In this document: positions 1-7,697 of the stretch, piece by piece
Position numbering within the stretch: position 1 is the stretch's first letter
Layout: each line of letters starts with the position of its first letter
Assembly: GCA_948472945.1 (NCBI GenBank)
Contig: CAOKVX010000004.1
Span: forward strand, 62,001-126,000
Reading direction: 5' to 3'
Length of the DNA stretch: 64,000 bases
DNA from: an uncultured Clostridia bacterium
GTDB taxonomy: Bacteria > Bacillota > Clostridia > Lachnospirales > Lachnospiraceae
Made by a program: the position numbers and the translations under genes
The notes under the pieces: model-generated
What the model was told of the DNA's origin: nothing
What the model saw: the letters and a program-made list of their open reading frames with translations, nothing else
The model's database searches: none

Positions 1-219
1 AGACGTTACAAGCAGCAATATGGCAAAAGCCATTACAAAAGCGGCGCCTTTCTTCCCTGAAGCTATCCTGCGTATAATTCCAAGCCTTGAAATCCTTGTG
101 GAAATATATATACAGCCTGCTAAAAAAGCGCATATAAGCGCTATCATTATCAAAATCCATATCATCATAGACGAAACTCCTACTACGGTAAATATAAACA
201 GGTGCCGCAAAAGCAGCAT
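1..219 (-). CDS. N-terminal fragment of a membrane protein, cut by the window edge
   Basis: An open frame on the minus strand runs off the left edge of the window. It begins about 36 bases after the purA stop codon. The roughly 73 visible residues contain a very hydrophobic stretch (about residues 8-40) with a Cys, then a short basic segment, then a second hydrophobic stretch starting near residue 62. That looks like two transmembrane helices joined by a basic cytoplasmic loop. An ATG at 219 is preceded by AGGAA at a rather long spacing of about 13 bases; an upstream in-frame GTG at 243 is the alternative start. No family can be named from this fragment. A membrane-anchored enzyme such as a metallophosphoesterase is possible, but that is a guess. 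Confidence 0.45.
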   Translation of the reverse strand, partial: MLLLRHLFIFTVVGVSSMMIWILIMIALICAFLAGCIYISTRISRLGIIRRIASGKKGAAFVMAFAILLLVTS

Positions 220-255
220 AATTAAATGCCATTCCTGCAGCACCCTTAAAGTAAA

Positions 256-1533
256 TTATCTGTATATAATGTCCTCTCGTTTTGGTCCGTTTGAAACCAT
301 CGTTATCTTAACACCTATTTCTTTCTCTATAAACTCTATATATTTCCTGCAGTTTTCCGGAAGCTCCTCGTATTTTTTTATGCCTCGTATATCCGACTTC
401 CATCCGTCAAGTATCTCATATACAGGCTTTGCCTTTGCAAGTTCCGCAGTCGTAGGGAAATCTTTTGTCACCTTTCCTTCTATCTCATAACCCACGCATA
501 CAGGCAGCTTATCAAGATATCCGAGCACGTCAAGAACCGTAAGGGCAACATCCGTCGCTCCCTGCATACGGCATCCGTAACGGCTTGCAACAGCGTCAAA
601 CCATCCCATTCGCCTTGGCCGTCCTGTCGTAGCTCCGAATTCTCCGCCGTCTCCGCCACGTTTTCTAAGCTCGTCAGCCTCGTCGCCAAATATCTCACTG
701 ACAAACTCACCGGCTCCAACCGCACTTGAATACGCCTTTACAACCGTAACAATCTTTTTAATTTCATATGGCGGAATACCCACTCCTATAGCGCCGTAAG
801 CGGCAAGCGTACTCGAAGACGTAACCATCGGATATATTCCGTGGTCAGGGTCTTTAAGCGTTCCCAGCTGTCCCTCCAAAAGAATTCTCTTGTTATCCTT
901 AAGCGCCTGATGTAAAAATGAAGACACATCACATACATACGGCTTTATCATATCCCTGTACTCGTGAAGAACGGCAAGGATATCTTCCTCTTTAATGGCA
1001 GGCTTTCCGTAAAGATTCTCAAGTATCGCATTTTTGACGGGAAGTACACGTCTAATCTTATCCCTTAACGCATCGTCGTCCAAGAAAAGCTCTGATACCT
1101 GAAATCCTATCTTTGCATATTTATCTGAATAAAATGGGGCTATACCCGACTTGGTAGAGCCAAATGATTTTCCCGCAAGCCTCTCCTCCTCGCATTCATC
1201 AAAGAGAATGTGGTATGGCATAACAATCTGGGCTCTGTCAGAAACAAGTATTTTAGGCTGTGGCACACCCCTGTCAACAATTCCCTTGATCTCTCTGCAG
1301 AAATCAGGAATATTGAGCGCAACGCCGTTGCCGATAATACTCGTCGTGTGATTATAAAATATACCCGACGGAAGAATATGGAGCGCAAACTTACCATAAT
1401 CATTGACTATAGTATGTCCTGCATTGCTTCCGCCCTGAAACCTTATAATAATATCAGATTCATTACCAAGCATGTCGGTAATCTTTCCCTTACCTTCATC
1501 GCCCCAGTTTGCTCCAACTACTGCTGTAACCAT
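256..1533 (-). CDS. purA: Adenylosuccinate synthetase PurA
   Basis: This enzyme joins IMP and aspartate, using GTP, to make adenylosuccinate, the first committed step from IMP to AMP in the cytosol. The 425-residue length is typical of the family. The N-terminal phosphate-binding loop GANWGDEGKGK (residues 7-17) carries the catalytic Asp, and GGSNAGHT (about 34-41) carries the catalytic His. The GTP and substrate region TTGRPRRMGWFDA lies near residue 300. The ATG is preceded by GGAGGG at good spacing. The next step, purB, is coded just upstream on the same strand, but about 325 bases with a large hairpin and a separate promoter lie between them, so the two are probably transcribed separately. 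Confidence 0.97.
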   Translation of the reverse strand: MVTAVVGANWGDEGKGKITDMLGNESDIIIRFQGGSNAGHTIVNDYGKFALHILPSGIFYNHTTSIIGNGVALNIPDFCREIKGIVDRGVPQPKILVSDRAQIVMPYHILFDECEEERLAGKSFGSTKSGIAPFYSDKYAKIGFQVSELFLDDDALRDKIRRVLPVKNAILENLYGKPAIKEEDILAVLHEYRDMIKPYVCDVSSFLHQALKDNKRILLEGQLGTLKDPDHGIYPMVTSSSTLAAYGAIGVGIPPYEIKKIVTVVKAYSSAVGAGEFVSEIFGDEADELRKRGGDGGEFGATTGRPRRMGWFDAVASRYGCRMQGATDVALTVLDVLGYLDKLPVCVGYEIEGKVTKDFPTTAELAKAKPVYEILDGWKSDIRGIKKYEELPENCRKYIEFIEKEIGVKITMVSNGPKREDIIYR

Positions 1534-1602
1534 TTGAATCCCTCCAATTCATTTAAAACTAAACAAATTAATTGTGTCGTCAGACTTCGCCGACAGTTTA
1601 TA

Positions 1603-1632
1603 ATTATACATTAATATACACATACTTTTCAA
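1603..1632 (-). promoter_or_regulatory. Sigma-A type promoter of purA
   Basis: Read on the minus strand, TTGAAA (1632-1627) is followed after 18 bases by a perfect TATAAT (1608-1603), about 70 bases upstream of the purA ATG. I see no purine riboswitch fold or conserved PurR box in the leader. Confidence 0.65.
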
Positions 1633-1684
1633 GCCCCTTTTAAACATTTCCAAGGCAATCGCTTAAAACACTTTATGTATGAAT

Positions 1685-1820
1685 CATGTGGGTATCGGCA
1701 TACTTTGACAGGACTATTTGTACACATTGGTTCTTAGGCTGCGTATTTGGCGGCCTTAGAACCGCTATGTGTACAACGAAACGGGAGTGTGTCCTGACAA
1801 AGTATGCCGATACCCACATG
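1685..1820. repeat. 136-nt long imperfect hairpin between purB and purA
   Basis: The outer arms 1685-1713 and 1792-1820 are inverted copies of 29 bases with one mismatch; the left arm begins CATGTGGGTATCGGCA. Inside them, TTGTACACAT (1718-1727) pairs perfectly with 1767-1776, and GGTTCTTAGGC (1729-1739) pairs with 1753-1763 with one mismatch. The whole segment can fold into one long stem with an asymmetric bulge at 1777-1791. It sits just after the purB stop and before the purA promoter. There is no T-run, so it is not a plain intrinsic terminator. It may be a miniature inverted-repeat element or a stable mRNA end structure. Only one copy is seen in this window. Confidence 0.8.
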
Positions 1821-1858
1821 CACGCGTACGGTCAGAAGAGTATTCGCTTTATAAATTA

Positions 1859-3313
1859 TTACACATTGATTTCCGCTTTCATCCCAAGACGCTCCTTATT
1901 CGCATCCAGTATAGGTTTGATGTACTCTTCTACGAATTCTTCTACCTGCGACGGTGCGCGGCCTACATATTTCGACGGCTCCATAGCCTCGTTAAGTTCT
2001 TCAAGCGTCACATTGAACTTGTCGCTCAATGCAATAAGTTCAAGCAGATTATTGTCTAGTCCTTTCTGCTTAATGTTGATTCCTGCCTCCATTGAAAGAG
2101 TTCTTATCTCCTCGTGAAGTTCCTGCCTGTCTCCGCCCGCCTTTACGGCGTCCATCATAATATTTTCCGTAGCCATGAATGGAAGCTCCGACATAAGGCG
2201 TCTCGTGATAACCTTATCGTTGACTACAAGCCCGTCCACAACATTCATGCAGAGGTCAAGCACACCGTCCGCAGCAAGAAATCCTTCTGCAATGCTGAGA
2301 CGTTTGTTTGCCGAATCGTCAAGCGTCCTCTCAAACCACTGCGTAGCCGACGTTATCGCAGGGTTAAGAGCGTCAATCATTACATACCTTGAAAGTGACG
2401 CAATTCTCTCGCTTCGCATTGGATTCCTCTTGTACGCCATAGCGGACGAGCCAATCTGATTCTTCTCAAACGGCTCCTCCACCTCTTTTAGGTGTTGTAA
2501 AAGGCGAATATCATTTGACATCTTATGTGCTGAAGCCGCAATACCCGCAAGCACGTTCATGACCCTTGTGTCAACCTTTCTCGAATACGTCTGGCCGGAC
2601 ACAGGGTAGCATCCTGAGAATCCCATCTTGCACGCAATCTTTTCGTCAAGCTCCTTTACTTTAGCCTCATCTCCACCAAATAGCTCCATGAAGCTTGCCT
2701 GTGTTCCCGTCGTGCCTTTAGAGCCGAGAAGCTTAAGTGAATCCGACACATATTCAAGGTCCTCGTAGTCCATGAGGAACTCCTGAAGCCAAAGGGATGC
2801 CCTTTTACCTACAGTCGTCGGCTGAGCCGGCTGAAAGTGCGTAAATGCCAACGTAGGCATATCTTTATATTTCAATGCAAACCTTGAAAGCTCATCTATT
2901 ACGGAAAGCAGCTTTCCCTTAACTACATCAAGAGCTTTCTTCATAATTATAATATCAGTATTATCCCCGACATAGCATGAAGTAGCTCCAAGGTGGATTA
3001 TCCCCTTAGCCGACGGACACTGCAGCCCGTATGCATATACGTGTGACATCACATCATGCCTTACAAGCTTCTCCCTAGCCTTTGCTTCCTCGTAGTTGAT
3101 ATCCTCCGCATGGGCCTTTAGCTCCTCTATCTGCTCTTTGCTGACCGCCGGCCTGCCGTCCTCTCCGAGCAGACCCAGCTCATTCTCGGCTTCGGCAAGC
3201 GCAATCCATAACCTGCGCCACGTCCTGAACTTCATATCCGGTGAAAACACCGCCTGCATCTCCTTACTTGCATAGCGCTCCGAAAGCGGACTTGTGTAGT
3301 TATCTGTACTCAT
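1859..3313 (-). CDS. purB: Adenylosuccinate lyase PurB
   Basis: PurB removes fumarate from adenylosuccinate (giving AMP) and from SAICAR in de novo purine synthesis. The 484-residue protein shows the fumarase/lyase superfamily signature GSSAMAYKRNP at about 288-298, which forms the flexible catalytic loop. It also has VRHDVMSHV (about 84-92) and THFQPAQPTT (about 158-167), which hold substrate-binding and catalytic His residues. The length is at the upper end for clostridial PurB. GGAGGAAAA precedes the ATG. Its own promoter lies about 100 bases upstream, and purA follows on the same strand beyond the hairpin at 1685-1820. Confidence 0.97.
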   Translation of the reverse strand: MSTDNYTSPLSERYASKEMQAVFSPDMKFRTWRRLWIALAEAENELGLLGEDGRPAVSKEQIEELKAHAEDINYEEAKAREKLVRHDVMSHVYAYGLQCPSAKGIIHLGATSCYVGDNTDIIIMKKALDVVKGKLLSVIDELSRFALKYKDMPTLAFTHFQPAQPTTVGKRASLWLQEFLMDYEDLEYVSDSLKLLGSKGTTGTQASFMELFGGDEAKVKELDEKIACKMGFSGCYPVSGQTYSRKVDTRVMNVLAGIAASAHKMSNDIRLLQHLKEVEEPFEKNQIGSSAMAYKRNPMRSERIASLSRYVMIDALNPAITSATQWFERTLDDSANKRLSIAEGFLAADGVLDLCMNVVDGLVVNDKVITRRLMSELPFMATENIMMDAVKAGGDRQELHEEIRTLSMEAGINIKQKGLDNNLLELIALSDKFNVTLEELNEAMEPSKYVGRAPSQVEEFVEEYIKPILDANKERLGMKAEINV

Positions 3314-3408
3314 TAGTTTTCCTCCTAATTTTTATTATTAATGTAATATTGTCTTTTATATTATCTAACAGGAAATACTGTCCGTACACGTCAATATGTT
3401 CCATTCTT

Positions 3409-3436
3409 ATCATAACAGCGTAAAACGATATGTCAA
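3409..3436 (-). promoter_or_regulatory. Promoter of purB
   Basis: On the minus strand a perfect TTGACA (3436-3431) is followed after 16 bases by TATGAT (3414-3409). This gives a leader of roughly 90 bases before the purB ATG. Confidence 0.6.
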
Positions 3437-3526
3437 GGTAAATTATATTAAATAAAAATATTAGTAACAATGACATGCCCTCGGTCATACCATATTTGTA
3501 TAAGAATTAATTCAGGAGGAACTAAA

Positions 3527-3739
3527 ATGAGTGATGTAGCTGCAACAAACTGTGGTGGCGGATGTGGTTGTGAAGGAGGTAACAGTTGTCTTTTAATAAT
3601 CCTTCTTTTACTCTGCTGTGGAGGTAATTCATTCGGCGGATTCGGTGGATTCGGCGGTGGATGTGGCGAAGGCTGCAGCGGCGGATGCGGTAATTTTATC
3701 TGGATTATCATACTCCTTTGCTGCTGCGGCGGATGCTAA
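3527..3739 (+). CDS. Cys/Gly-rich peptide of the 'chorion class high-cysteine' type
   Basis: A 70-residue peptide with 13 Cys and 22 Gly. It is built as two similar halves: a Gly/Cys stretch followed by a hydrophobic run that ends in clustered Cys (CLLIILLLLCC at 21-31, FIWIIILLCCC at 57-67), closing with GGC. Small proteins like this are annotated in Clostridia as chorion class high-cysteine HCB protein 13; their function is unknown, and a role in the spore coat or membrane is only suggested. The start is fixed by AGGAGG 8 bases before the ATG. A CATACCATA box at 3488-3496 resembles the -10 element of mother-cell sporulation sigma factors, which is weak evidence. A strong terminator follows. 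The gene stands alone, divergent from purB. Confidence 0.8.
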   Translation: MSDVAATNCGGGCGCEGGNSCLLIILLLLCCGGNSFGGFGGFGGGCGEGCSGGCGNFIWIIILLCCCGGC

Positions 3740-3767
3740 TATCTGAAAGATATTTAGCTTAACGCCC

Positions 3768-3808
3768 AATGGGCGGCCGCGCTACGGCGCGGTCGCCCAT
3801 TATCTTTT
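3768..3808 (+). terminator. Intrinsic terminator of the Cys/Gly-rich peptide gene
   Basis: AATGGGCGGCCGCGC and its inverted partner GCGCGGTCGCCCATT close on a TACG tetraloop and are followed by ATCTTTTT. The stem is about 15 bp, GC-rich, with one mismatch. It starts 28 bases after the stop codon. Confidence 0.85.
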
Positions 3809-3841
3809 TCAGTATACGTATGTATACGGCTCCATGTAAGA

Positions 3842-3890
3842 TGTATAATACACTTTGTGGGAGTAAATCTCCCCCAAAGTGACTTATACA
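3842..3890. repeat. 49-nt near-perfect dyad
   Basis: TGTATAA and CACTTTG-GGGAG on the left pair with CTCCC-CAAAGTG and TTATACA on the right around a short TAAAT loop, with small symmetric mismatches. There is no T-run on either strand. It lies 3' of the small minus-strand gene at 3923-4090, so it may protect or end that transcript, or it may be a protein-binding dyad. Confidence 0.6.
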
Positions 3891-3922
3891 TAGTCATAAA
3901 TTAGTTTTAACGCAAACCATGA

Positions 3923-4090
3923 TTATTCTGAATCAGATTTATCTCTCTCAAGACACTCATAACAGTCGAGGTCAATCTCATATATCGTGTTATCTTCTAT
4001 AACAACTTTAACCCTTCTGTCATTTTCGGAAATTCCGTTTCCTTTCTCCCTGTTCGGGTCACTTTTTCCAAATCCGCCATAATTTCTCAT
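3923..4090 (-). CDS. Small acidic protein, 55 residues, unknown function
   Basis: The minus-strand frame begins MRNYGGFGKSDPNREKGNG and continues with a short beta-rich charged segment (VKVVIEDNTIYEIDLDCYEC), ending in an acidic tail. GAAGGT stands 6 bases before the ATG, a convincing ribosome site. It lies 57 bases after the aroC stop codon on the same strand, so it may be the last gene of the luxS-trpS-aroC run. There is no signal peptide or membrane segment. Two Cys in a CYEC motif near the C-terminus could bind a metal. I do not recognise a family. Confidence 0.65.
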   Translation of the reverse strand: MRNYGGFGKSDPNREKGNGISENDRRVKVVIEDNTIYEIDLDCYECLERDKSDSE

Positions 4091-4147
4091 TTTTTTACCT
4101 TCACAATATATATTATGGTTTATTATATGAGATAATATCGTATTCTG

Positions 4148-5248
4148 TCACTTTTCATATACTCTCCGTACATTGTCCATATTTGCAGCCATATTTTTAA
4201 GGAGCATATCGGCAACCGTGATTCCGGTCATTGCCTCCACAACAACTACAGCCCTCGGAACAATGACAGGGTCATGCCTGCCCTTAATGTTTATATCTAT
4301 ATTCTCTCCATTTTTATTTACAGTCTTCTGTTCTGCGGCGATTGAAGGAGTAGGCTTAAATGCGGCCCGCACAATTATGTCTGCGCCATCGCTCATTCCA
4401 CCTGTAACTCCGCCGGAATTGTTTGTCAGCTTAGATACGCGGCCGTCTGACATCACATATTCATCATTGTTCTCAGAACCTCTCATGGATGATACCCTAA
4501 AGCCCGCGCCAATCTCAATACCCTTAACTGCCCCTATTGACATTATGGCTTTTGCAAGCCCTGCGTCAAGCTTGTCAAACACCGGCTCGCCCAACCCGAC
4601 CGGCATCCCTGTCACAATGCACTCGACCATCCCGCCTGCCGAATCCCTGTTCCTCTTCATCTCATCAAGATATTCAGCCGCCTTTTTTGCAGCCTCCTCA
4701 TCAGGCATGTACAAATCATTTGAAAGAATGTCGTTTTTTGAGAACTTGTCCACGTTGACGGCAACAGGGCCAATCTGTTTTGTATACGCCGTAACTTCAA
4801 TTCCCAGTTCATTCAAAAACTGCAGAGCAACGGCTCCGCCAGCCACCCTGCCTATAGTCTCACGGCCCGACGAGCGTCCGCCGCCGCGGTAATCCCTGAA
4901 ACCATATTTTTTATCAAATGTATAGTCAGCATGGCCCGGTCTGTAGTACGATGCAATCTCGGAATAGTCTCCCGAACGATGGTTTTCATTTATAACCAGC
5001 ATTGATATCGGGGTTCCTGTAGTTCTTCCCTCAAACACCCCGGACATAATCTCTATCCTGTCGCTCTCTTTTCTCGGCGTTGAATATTTGATTCCACCCG
5101 GCCTGCGTCTGTCCATATATTTCTGCACTGCCTCTTCATCAAGCTCAATTCCGGCAGGACAGCCGTCAACGACTACTCCAAGACCCTTTCCGTGTGATTC
5201 GCCCCATGTTGTAATTCTGAAAATATCACCGTATGTTGAACCGGCCAT
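4148..5248 (-). CDS. aroC: Chorismate synthase AroC
   Basis: AroC converts 5-enolpyruvylshikimate 3-phosphate to chorismate using reduced FMN, the last step of the shikimate pathway. The 366-residue protein has the family signatures GESHGKGLG (about 16-24, with the conserved His), the RPGHADYT region (about residue 108) and GRETIGRVAGGA. The open frame extends 9 codons further upstream, but TGGAGGAAAAGC directly precedes the ATG at 5248 and the MAGSTYG start matches the family, so I use that start. It follows trpS by about 68 bases on the same strand. A chorismate mutase gene lies elsewhere in the window at 15.6 kb. Confidence 0.96.
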   Translation of the reverse strand: MAGSTYGDIFRITTWGESHGKGLGVVVDGCPAGIELDEEAVQKYMDRRRPGGIKYSTPRKESDRIEIMSGVFEGRTTGTPISMLVINENHRSGDYSEIASYYRPGHADYTFDKKYGFRDYRGGGRSSGRETIGRVAGGAVALQFLNELGIEVTAYTKQIGPVAVNVDKFSKNDILSNDLYMPDEEAAKKAAEYLDEMKRNRDSAGGMVECIVTGMPVGLGEPVFDKLDAGLAKAIMSIGAVKGIEIGAGFRVSSMRGSENNDEYVMSDGRVSKLTNNSGGVTGGMSDGADIIVRAAFKPTPSIAAEQKTVNKNGENIDINIKGRHDPVIVPRAVVVVEAMTGITVADMLLKNMAANMDNVRRVYEK

Positions 5249-5316
5249 GCTTTTCCTCCATTCTACACTGTTCATCCTCTGGTTAATTGATTTTCTGCAT
5301 TATATCTGTTTCAAAT

Positions 5317-6318
5317 CTATACTTCAGTAAGCCCAACCTTTTTCTTAACCTTTCTGAGCATTTTTCCTGAACAGTAGTAGGCTTTCTCATCATTTGCCTT
5401 AATCAGTCCGTCAAGATAATTTTTATCATTTCGAAGCTCTTTAAACCTCTGCTGCATTGGCGAAAGAAGATCGGCAACCGCATCGCCCACGGCAGACTTA
5501 AAGTCGCCGTATCCACATCCTTTAAATTCCTGTTCAATCTCGTCACTGTTCTTTCCCGTAACCGCCCCATATATGTCCATGAGGTTTGATATTCCGGCCT
5601 TATTCTCGGCGTCGTACCTTACCTCGGAGTCGGAGTCCGTTACAGCCCTCTTAAACTTGCGCCTTACAGTGTCGGCATCATCCATAAGGTAAACGCTTGC
5701 ATTTAGATTCTCATCTGACTTCGACATCTTCTTGGACGGGTCCTGAAGACTTCTAACATTGGCCCCCATTTTTCCCATGTAAGGCTCAGGTATTGTAAAT
5801 ACATCGCCGTACACACCGTTGAACCTCTGCGCGATATCCCTCGTTATCTCCAGATGCTGAAGCTGGTCCTTGCCCACCGGTACGACATCAGCCTGATACA
5901 AAAGGATATCTGCAGCCATCAGAACCGGATAAGTATAAAGTCCGGCATTTATATTGTCCGAATGTTTAGCCGATTTATCTTTAAACTGCGTCATCCTGTT
6001 AAGCTCGCCCATGTAGGTGTAGCAGCTCAATATCCATGCAAGTTCAGCGTGAGCCGGCACATGTGACTGAAAATATATACAGTTCTTCTCAGGGTCGAGC
6101 CCCGCTGCTATATACAGCGCAAACAAATCCCTTGCCCTTTTCCTGAACTCAGCCGGCTCATGCCTTACAGTAAGCGAGTGTAAATCCATGACGCCGAAAA
6201 AACACTCATACTCCTCGTTCAGCGTCATCCAGTTCCTCAGTGCACCAAGATAATTGCCTATAGTTAGATTTCCGGTAGCCTGCATACCGCTGTACAATAT
6301 CTTTTTCTCTTCCGCCAT
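5317..6318 (-). CDS. trpS: Tryptophanyl-tRNA synthetase TrpS
   Basis: A class I aminoacyl-tRNA synthetase that charges tRNA-Trp in the cytosol. At 333 residues it has normal length. The HIGH-region motif is present as GNLTIGNYLGAL near the N-terminus (first His replaced by Thr, as is common in this family), and the KMSKS loop reads KKMSKSDEN. GAGGAGAAAATAAT precedes the ATG at 6318; the frame is open 12 codons further upstream, but that part looks like leader. No T-box leader is visible upstream, although these are common in Firmicutes. It lies between two small unknown genes and aroC. Confidence 0.95.
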   Translation of the reverse strand: MAEEKKILYSGMQATGNLTIGNYLGALRNWMTLNEEYECFFGVMDLHSLTVRHEPAEFRKRARDLFALYIAAGLDPEKNCIYFQSHVPAHAELAWILSCYTYMGELNRMTQFKDKSAKHSDNINAGLYTYPVLMAADILLYQADVVPVGKDQLQHLEITRDIAQRFNGVYGDVFTIPEPYMGKMGANVRSLQDPSKKMSKSDENLNASVYLMDDADTVRRKFKRAVTDSDSEVRYDAENKAGISNLMDIYGAVTGKNSDEIEQEFKGCGYGDFKSAVGDAVADLLSPMQQRFKELRNDKNYLDGLIKANDEKAYYCSGKMLRKVKKKVGLTEV

Positions 6319-6382
6319 ATTATTTTCTCCTCTTCCCGTCATGAACATCATCATGAGTATTTTCTGTAATATTTCTTATTTT

Positions 6383-6649
6383 TTATTTAATAAATTTGCG
6401 CATCATATCAACTTTAGCCTTATCCGCTGCATTCATATTCTCAGTCAGCGCCGCAATCATTACCGACGACTCCTCCTTAGTAAATGAGAGGCCCTCCCTG
6501 TTCATCTGATTGACGGCCGCCATTACTATTCCCGCCGAATCCTCAAATCTCTTTCCTTTTCCCTGTTCGGCAAGCGTGCTTATAATCTTCTTTTTTTTGG
6601 GGTCCATCTTCTTCCATACATCACTGTTCTGCCATTTTTCATTTTCCAT
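6383..6649 (-). CDS. Small hydrophilic protein, 88 residues, unknown function
   Basis: The protein is charged and apparently all-helical, with a very basic segment (KKMDPKKKKI, about 13-22) followed by amphipathic helices rich in Met and Ala. It has no signal peptide, membrane segment or Cys. Its ribosome site GAGGTGG overlaps the stop codon of the preceding gene at 6659, so the two are likely translationally coupled. The 'EQGKGKRFEDSAGIVMAAVNQMNREGLSF' type layout suggests a compact helical adaptor or DNA/RNA-associated protein, but that is inference. I do not recognise the family. Confidence 0.7.
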   Translation of the reverse strand: MENEKWQNSDVWKKMDPKKKKIISTLAEQGKGKRFEDSAGIVMAAVNQMNREGLSFTKEESSVMIAALTENMNAADKAKVDMMRKFIK

Positions 6650-6658
6650 ACTGCCACC

Positions 6659-7084
6659 TCACTCCGCACTTGCGCTCATCGCAGAACTCATCTGCGAAAA
6701 CATATTCTGCTGTTCAGGAGTCATCTGTGACATAAGGAAATCCAACATGCCTGCTCCGCCTTTTCTTCCCCCCGAAGAATTAGCGGAATTGGCGGCGATA
6801 TATCCCCTGTAGCACTGATACATTTTCTGTGCCCGCACAATATTGAGCACTGTATCAATCATTTCACGTTCCTCTGCATTGCAAAACTGTCGGATATTCT
6901 CCATCAGTCCTTCAACGTCGCCTGCATTACCCATGCCGCATGCCTCAACATCTGCGCTCTCGTCGCCGCTTCTGATATAATCCGAAAGCTCCTGCGCCTG
7001 AATATATACCTGAAGCGGTTTCCTGAAAGAAGGAGATGCATACGGCAATGCTGTTCTTAACATATCAATCTGTCTGTTCTGCAT
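6659..7084 (-). CDS. Helical protein, 141 residues, unknown function
   Basis: An N-terminal helical region (QIDMLRTALPYASPSFRKPL, about 5-24) is followed by an acidic stretch, a helical middle with two Cys, then a Ser/Gly-rich linker (NSANSSGGRKGGAG) and a C-terminal Met/Gln/Ser-rich helix (LMSQMTPEQQNMFSQM). No signal or membrane segment is seen. I chose the ATG at 7084 because GGGTGA stands 5 bases before it; an ATG at 7105 in the same frame lacks a good ribosome site. It is coupled to the 88-residue gene behind it and lies between luxS and trpS. No function can be assigned. Confidence 0.7.
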   Translation of the reverse strand: MQNRQIDMLRTALPYASPSFRKPLQVYIQAQELSDYIRSGDESADVEACGMGNAGDVEGLMENIRQFCNAEEREMIDTVLNIVRAQKMYQCYRGYIAANSANSSGGRKGGAGMLDFLMSQMTPEQQNMFSQMSSAMSASAE

Positions 7085-7181
7085 ATGTTTCACCCATTCA
7101 ATCATAATATCTCAGTATAATATATGCAGAACACCGACAATCTATTACAATATAAACGCAGTCCTCTTACCTGATTATACT

Positions 7182-7661
7182 TTAATCAGGGTATATAAGC
7201 CTCTCTTTTCCTATGTCTTTAAGTACATTGTCATAATATTTTGACGCAGTATATTTAGCCATGTTCAGGTTCATGTCAAGATAATTACCGCATTCCTCAG
7301 GGGCGGCTCCCGGGACATCGCCCTCGAAATCCCTTATAAATATAAAAAGCTCCTTGATAAGCCCGATTACATCCTCCGATTCAAAATCCCCCGCGAGAAT
7401 AAGGTAAAATCCCGTGCGGCATCCCATCGGCCCAAAATATACGGTCTTTTCACCGAAAGTTCCGTGGTTTCTAAGATAAGTGGCGGCAAGATGCTCTATC
7501 GTGTGAATCTCAGCCGTATTCATCACGGGCTCAAAGTTAGGACGCGTCACCCTTATATCAAATGTTGTCAGTACGTTACCGGCAACCGTATCTTTCCTTG
7601 AAACATACACTCCCGGTAACAGCCTCATATGGTCAATTGTAAAGCTTGCTATCGTCTCCAT
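7182..7661 (-). CDS. luxS: S-ribosylhomocysteine lyase LuxS
   Basis: LuxS cleaves S-ribosylhomocysteine to homocysteine and DPD, the precursor of autoinducer 2, as part of the activated methyl cycle. The 159-residue protein has the metal-binding HTIEH motif (His about 52 and 56), the third ligand Cys in PEECGNYLD near the C-terminus, and the PMGCRTGFYL strand. GAAAGGAAG lies 6 bases before the ATG at 7661; the frame's first ATG, 6 bases upstream, is too close to this site. No Pfs gene is adjacent. A long hairpin lies just upstream. Confidence 0.95.
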   Translation of the reverse strand: METIASFTIDHMRLLPGVYVSRKDTVAGNVLTTFDIRVTRPNFEPVMNTAEIHTIEHLAATYLRNHGTFGEKTVYFGPMGCRTGFYLILAGDFESEDVIGLIKELFIFIRDFEGDVPGAAPEECGNYLDMNLNMAKYTASKYYDNVLKDIGKERLIYPD

Positions 7662-7697
7662 TAACATCTTCCTTTCATACTTTTATATATTAGGCAT

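Noticed and set aside
1534-1684. Purine riboswitch before purA
   Set aside because: No conserved riboswitch stem or junction bases are visible; the leader after the promoter is about 60 bases.
4173-4892. Long plus-strand open frame opposite aroC
   Set aside because: It mirrors the aroC coding strand, has no ribosome site, and its translation is Ser/Pro/Ile-rich without family features.
5276-6382. T-box leader for trpS, cysS or aspS
   Set aside because: The gaps before these genes are short, and no GGGTGG-type T-box core with a terminator/antiterminator pair is seen.
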